Below are positions 62,525 through 64,000 of a DNA stretch of 64,000 bases, piece after piece. A model generated the notes under the pieces. That model saw only the letters and a list, made by a program, of their open reading frames with translations. It was not told where the DNA came from and did no database searches. Where the stretch lies: NCBI GenBank assembly GCA_033762255.1, contig JANRLT010000027.1, positions 1 to 64,000 of the forward strand, read 5' to 3'. The stretch comes from Pirellulales bacterium (lineage in GTDB: Bacteria > Planctomycetota > Planctomycetia > Pirellulales > JALHPA01). The position numbers and the translations under genes are program-made. Numbering within the stretch: position 1 is the stretch's first letter; each line of letters opens with the position of its first letter.

Positions 62525-62638
62525 ATGAGAAAGCCCTTCGACGTGCTCGCCGAAGGGCTGAAAATCAAACAAACTCGGAGCGACAAGACACCGTTAGAAC
62601 TTTTTTTCAGCGGCATCGGCGTTGGTCGAATTCGGTAG
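62525..62638 (+). CDS. very short open frame after the Hint relic, possibly a truncated gene
   Basis: ATG at 62525 encodes 37 residues: RKPFDVLAEGLKIKQTRSD, then KTPLELFFSGIGVGRIR. The block (K/R)PFDVLAEGL...TPLELF looks like a conserved small protein of planctomycetes, but I cannot name it. It ends soon after the conserved part, so a frameshift may have cut it. The hairpin CCCTTCG/CGAAGGG lies inside. It directly follows the Hint relic, where an immunity-like or partner gene could sit. Confidence 0.3.
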   Translation: MRKPFDVLAEGLKIKQTRSDKTPLELFFSGIGVGRIR

Positions 62639-62654
62639 GGCGGTTGCTGGGCAA

Positions 62655-62683
62655 CCTGCTTCGGTCGATGTGACCGAAGCAGG
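62655..62683. other. strong 12-bp perfect hairpin
   Basis: CCTGCTTCGGTC (62655-62666) and GACCGAAGCAGG (62672-62683) with a 5-nt loop. No T run follows on either strand. It lies between the short open frame and the attC-like array and may be part of a degraded recombination site. Confidence 0.5.
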
Positions 62684-62787
62684 CGAGTTGGTCCGCCGTC
62701 ATTCCGGGAAATCAGTCGCAACTCGGCCCGTCCAAGAAGGCCAGATACCTGATGAAACGCTATGCGGAGAAAGACACAGCTCAGCAG

Positions 62788-62862
62788 CCGGGGCCGCCGC
62801 CAAAAAAACCTTGACTTCAAAACCCGCGTCATCGGCGGCTCCGGTTCACCGCTTTGTTCGCT
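62788..62862 (-). other. attC-like site, left half clear, right half degenerate
   Basis: Read leftward it opens AGCGAACAAAGCGGTGAACC, then CCGGAGCCGCC. The partner side is only GGCGGCGGCCCCGG. The outer box AGCGAAC overlaps the stop codon of the 94-residue gene at 62861, as is common for cassettes. The right-hand box is not found, so this end of the array is decayed. Confidence 0.45.
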
Positions 62863-63145
62863 AGTTTGAATTCATTCGAGTTGGTTTCGACCAAGCTTCG
62901 GGAAGCACGCCAAATATTTCCCTCGCCGCGTCCAGGGCTTCCTGTCTAGTTTGATGCCATGAGTCGGCCGTGAAGAACCCGTGTGGGCTCATCACCAAGT
63001 GGTACCCGTTCCGGTCGTCTCCTTGGATTTCCAATTCAACATCACATTCCTGATTCGGCTCATCGGCAGTTCGAACCGGAGACAGGCTCCACGCGTTCTT
63101 CGTGCCCCAGACGCGAGCCCTCGTCGTTGTCGTAGTTGAGAGCAT
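62861..63145 (-). CDS. small cassette-type hypothetical protein (94 residues)
   Basis: A 94-residue protein. The conserved-looking core is ECDVELEIQGDDRNGYHLVM, SPHGFFTADSWHQTRQEALD and AAREIFGVLPEAWS: a small alpha/beta protein with an acidic strand and one amphipathic helix. I recall similar proteins in planctomycetes but no function. It starts at the ATG 11 bases after the box GTTCGCT (63162-63156), and its stop overlaps the next site, so the gene exactly fills one cassette. The other frame on this strand (62992-63261) runs through the attC-like site and is rejected. Confidence 0.65.
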   Translation of the reverse strand: MLSTTTTTRARVWGTKNAWSLSPVRTADEPNQECDVELEIQGDDRNGYHLVMSPHGFFTADSWHQTRQEALDAAREIFGVLPEAWSKPTRMNSN

Positions 63146-63155
63146 CTTGTATACC

Positions 63156-63245
63156 AGCGAACGCCAATGTTGACCGAGCCCCCGGCAACAAAGCTTCCAT
63201 TACGAAACAGACCGTCGGGGGCTTCGGTCCAACATATTGTTCGTG
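63156..63245 (-). other. attC-like recombination site, best example
   Basis: Read leftward: CACGAAC, then CAATATGTTGGACCGAAGCC and CCCG on the left; CGGGGGCTCGGTCAACATTG and GCGTTCGCT on the right. The halves pair over about 22 positions with single unpaired bases on one side (extrahelical, as in attC) and a loop of about 31 nt. The outer boxes CGAAC/GTTCG pair. It separates two small genes read leftward. Confidence 0.7.
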
Positions 63246-63419
63246 CTAAAATTTGCATCAACTACGCTGACCACTAAGTCAGCGATCCCGCGTTTGTACA
63301 ATCCGAGAGTCAGTCATTTTGATGATTGTGGAATAGACATTGAATGTAAGTGCGACACTGATTGTAGCCCGTATTTGCCATCGTAGACCAACCTTTGAAA
63401 AGCAATTTTTGCAAAGTAG

Positions 63420-63623
63420 TCACCGCGATAATAGCTGAGCAATGTTTGCCATGCCGAGAAGCCCATCGAAGACAAGAAACAGCCCGAACAAAATGCAAAG
63501 CACGCCGCAGATCTTTCCACCGGTACCTTTGAGTTTCTTTGTTCGTGTCAACGGTATCCCATCCTTCGTGAAGGTTTTCGCTCCTAATACGAATACAAAG
63601 ATTGCCAGAATCCAGCTCAGCAT
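63420..63623 (-). CDS. small two-helix membrane protein, cassette gene
   Basis: A 67-residue protein with two membrane helices: LSWILAIFVFVLGA and GKICGVLCILFGLFLVFDGLLG, separated by a charged loop (KDGIPLTRTKKLKGTGG). Start ATG at 63623 with GGAG seven bases before; a longer open frame upstream crosses an attC-like site and is rejected. No family recognised. The gene lies between attC-like sites at 63156-63245 and 63697-63822 with a 5' leader of about 74 bp. Confidence 0.6.
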   Translation of the reverse strand: MLSWILAIFVFVLGAKTFTKDGIPLTRTKKLKGTGGKICGVLCILFGLFLVFDGLLGMANIAQLLSR

Positions 63624-63696
63624 TGATTGACTCCTACGATTCTTTGGGGGCAATGTGTAAAGGAATGTCATGTAGCACGTACCTGTCCGTTTGATG

Positions 63697-63822
63697 CACG
63701 AACGACCAAGCTCAGCGACCGCCGCCGGAAACGCCCGGTCGGCTGCAACAGTCGCGAACAAATTATCCGAACCGTCCGCCTGCCCAGCGGGGCGGCGGTT
63801 CGCTGCAGCGCTCTGGTTAGGC
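63697..63822 (-). other. two overlapping attC-like palindromes
   Basis: Read leftward: GCCTAAC (63822-63816), AGCGAACCGCCGCC paired with GGCGGACGGTTCGG, closing at GTTCGCG (63759-63753). Then GCAGCCGACCG pairs with CGGTCGCTGAGC, ending at GGTCGTTCGTG (63707-63697). Two recombination sites back to back suggest that a cassette between them was lost. GCCTAAC is also the usual attC R'' box. Confidence 0.55.
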
Positions 63823-63826
63823 CACG

Positions 63827-64000
63827 TCATAAATCAACTCGAACCTCTTTTGAGTTCGGGTCAGATGCCTCGCCGTAACGTTTGATCGCGTGACCGCCTT
63901 TAGAATGCGCCGAGGCAACCAACGGCTTCTTGATGGCGTCGAAAAGCTTGTCGGCGTCCGGGCCATACATGAAGAGCCGACAGATACCGCCACCGAACTC
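63827..64000 (-). CDS. partial small protein gene running off the window edge
   Basis: A frame read leftward from the window edge to TGA at 63827-63829. It encodes EFGGGICRLFMYGPDADKLF, DAIKKPLVASAHSKGG, HAIKRYGEASDPNSKEVRVDL. The block FGGGxCxLFMYGPDAD...RYG resembles small proteins I recall from planctomycetes; no function is known. Its stop lies four bases before the next attC-like box (GCCTAAC), consistent with a cassette. The start lies beyond the window. Confidence 0.6.
   Translation of the reverse strand, partial: EFGGGICRLFMYGPDADKLFDAIKKPLVASAHSKGGHAIKRYGEASDPNSKEVRVDL

Noticed and set aside
62992-63261. 89-residue open frame read leftward
   Set aside because: It runs through the best attC-like palindrome and overlaps the better-supported 94-residue gene in another frame; its composition (Arg/Gly/Cys-rich) looks random.
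63624-63830. N-terminal extension of the 67-residue membrane protein
   Set aside because: The extension is translated palindrome sequence; the ATG at 63623 has its own ribosome-binding site.

Overview
The window looks like chromosome from a planctomycete (order Pirellulales or near it). The reasons are the prepilin-type DUF1559 protein, the giant PEP-CTERM/autotransporter-repeat protein with a dockerin-like tail, the secreted dehydrogenase with an N-terminal LEPLE-type export motif, lipoproteins for an outer membrane (LptE-like, BamD-like), LL-diaminopimelate aminotransferase and LysA. No rRNA, CRISPR array, complete insertion sequence or integrase gene was seen.

Layout. 0-2.5 kb: amino-acid ABC transporter (binding protein fused to permease, plus ATPase). 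2.5-10.4 kb: HD/PAS/GGDEF signalling protein, FAH-family hydrolase, lysA, a LigD-phosphoesterase-like protein coupled to YjbQ, folP and lptE. 10.5-20.5 kb: BamD-like lipoprotein, then a conserved leftward cluster phoH - pgpH - ybeY - corC-like - recO, then ptsI. 20.6-28.9 kb: ECF sigma factor, MscS-like channel, Tat-exported isomerase-like protein, RMD1-like protein and a rhodanese, in a zone crowded with small hairpin repeats. This zone also holds a probable integron-type cassette pair (linear amide hydrolase, VOC protein). 29-44.5 kb: TlpA-like oxidoreductase, glycosyltransferase, tRNA-Met with a decayed methyltransferase beside it, DUF1559 protein, 1349-residue PEP-CTERM protein, dapL, TPR-like lipoprotein, mnmA, rsmA and a pseudo-receiver. 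44.7-62 kb: PQQ sugar dehydrogenase with six Ig-like repeats, OppF-type ATPase, rsgA, aroE, ftsH, dxr-rseP, carA, a candidate structured RNA and a methyltransferase. 62.1-64 kb: a decayed Hint-domain gene followed by an array of tiny genes separated by attC-like palindromes.

Working together: dapL and lysA are two steps of the diaminopimelate/lysine pathway. dxr and rseP overlap and are surely co-transcribed. phoH-pgpH-ybeY-corC-recO is a known RNA-maturation, signalling and repair neighbourhood, here with directly abutting stop and start codons.

The least expected content is non-coding. (i) A family of 7-bp-period tandem tracts sits against gene starts and ends and has also invaded the methyltransferase reading frame. 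(ii) A multi-hairpin intergenic repeat is present four times. (iii) Two regions show integron-like cassette structure with R boxes of the CGAAC/GTTCG type and no integrase in view. (iv) A roughly 150-nt candidate RNA upstream of carA has its ends paired and a terminator. All calls come from reading the sequence; no database search was possible.
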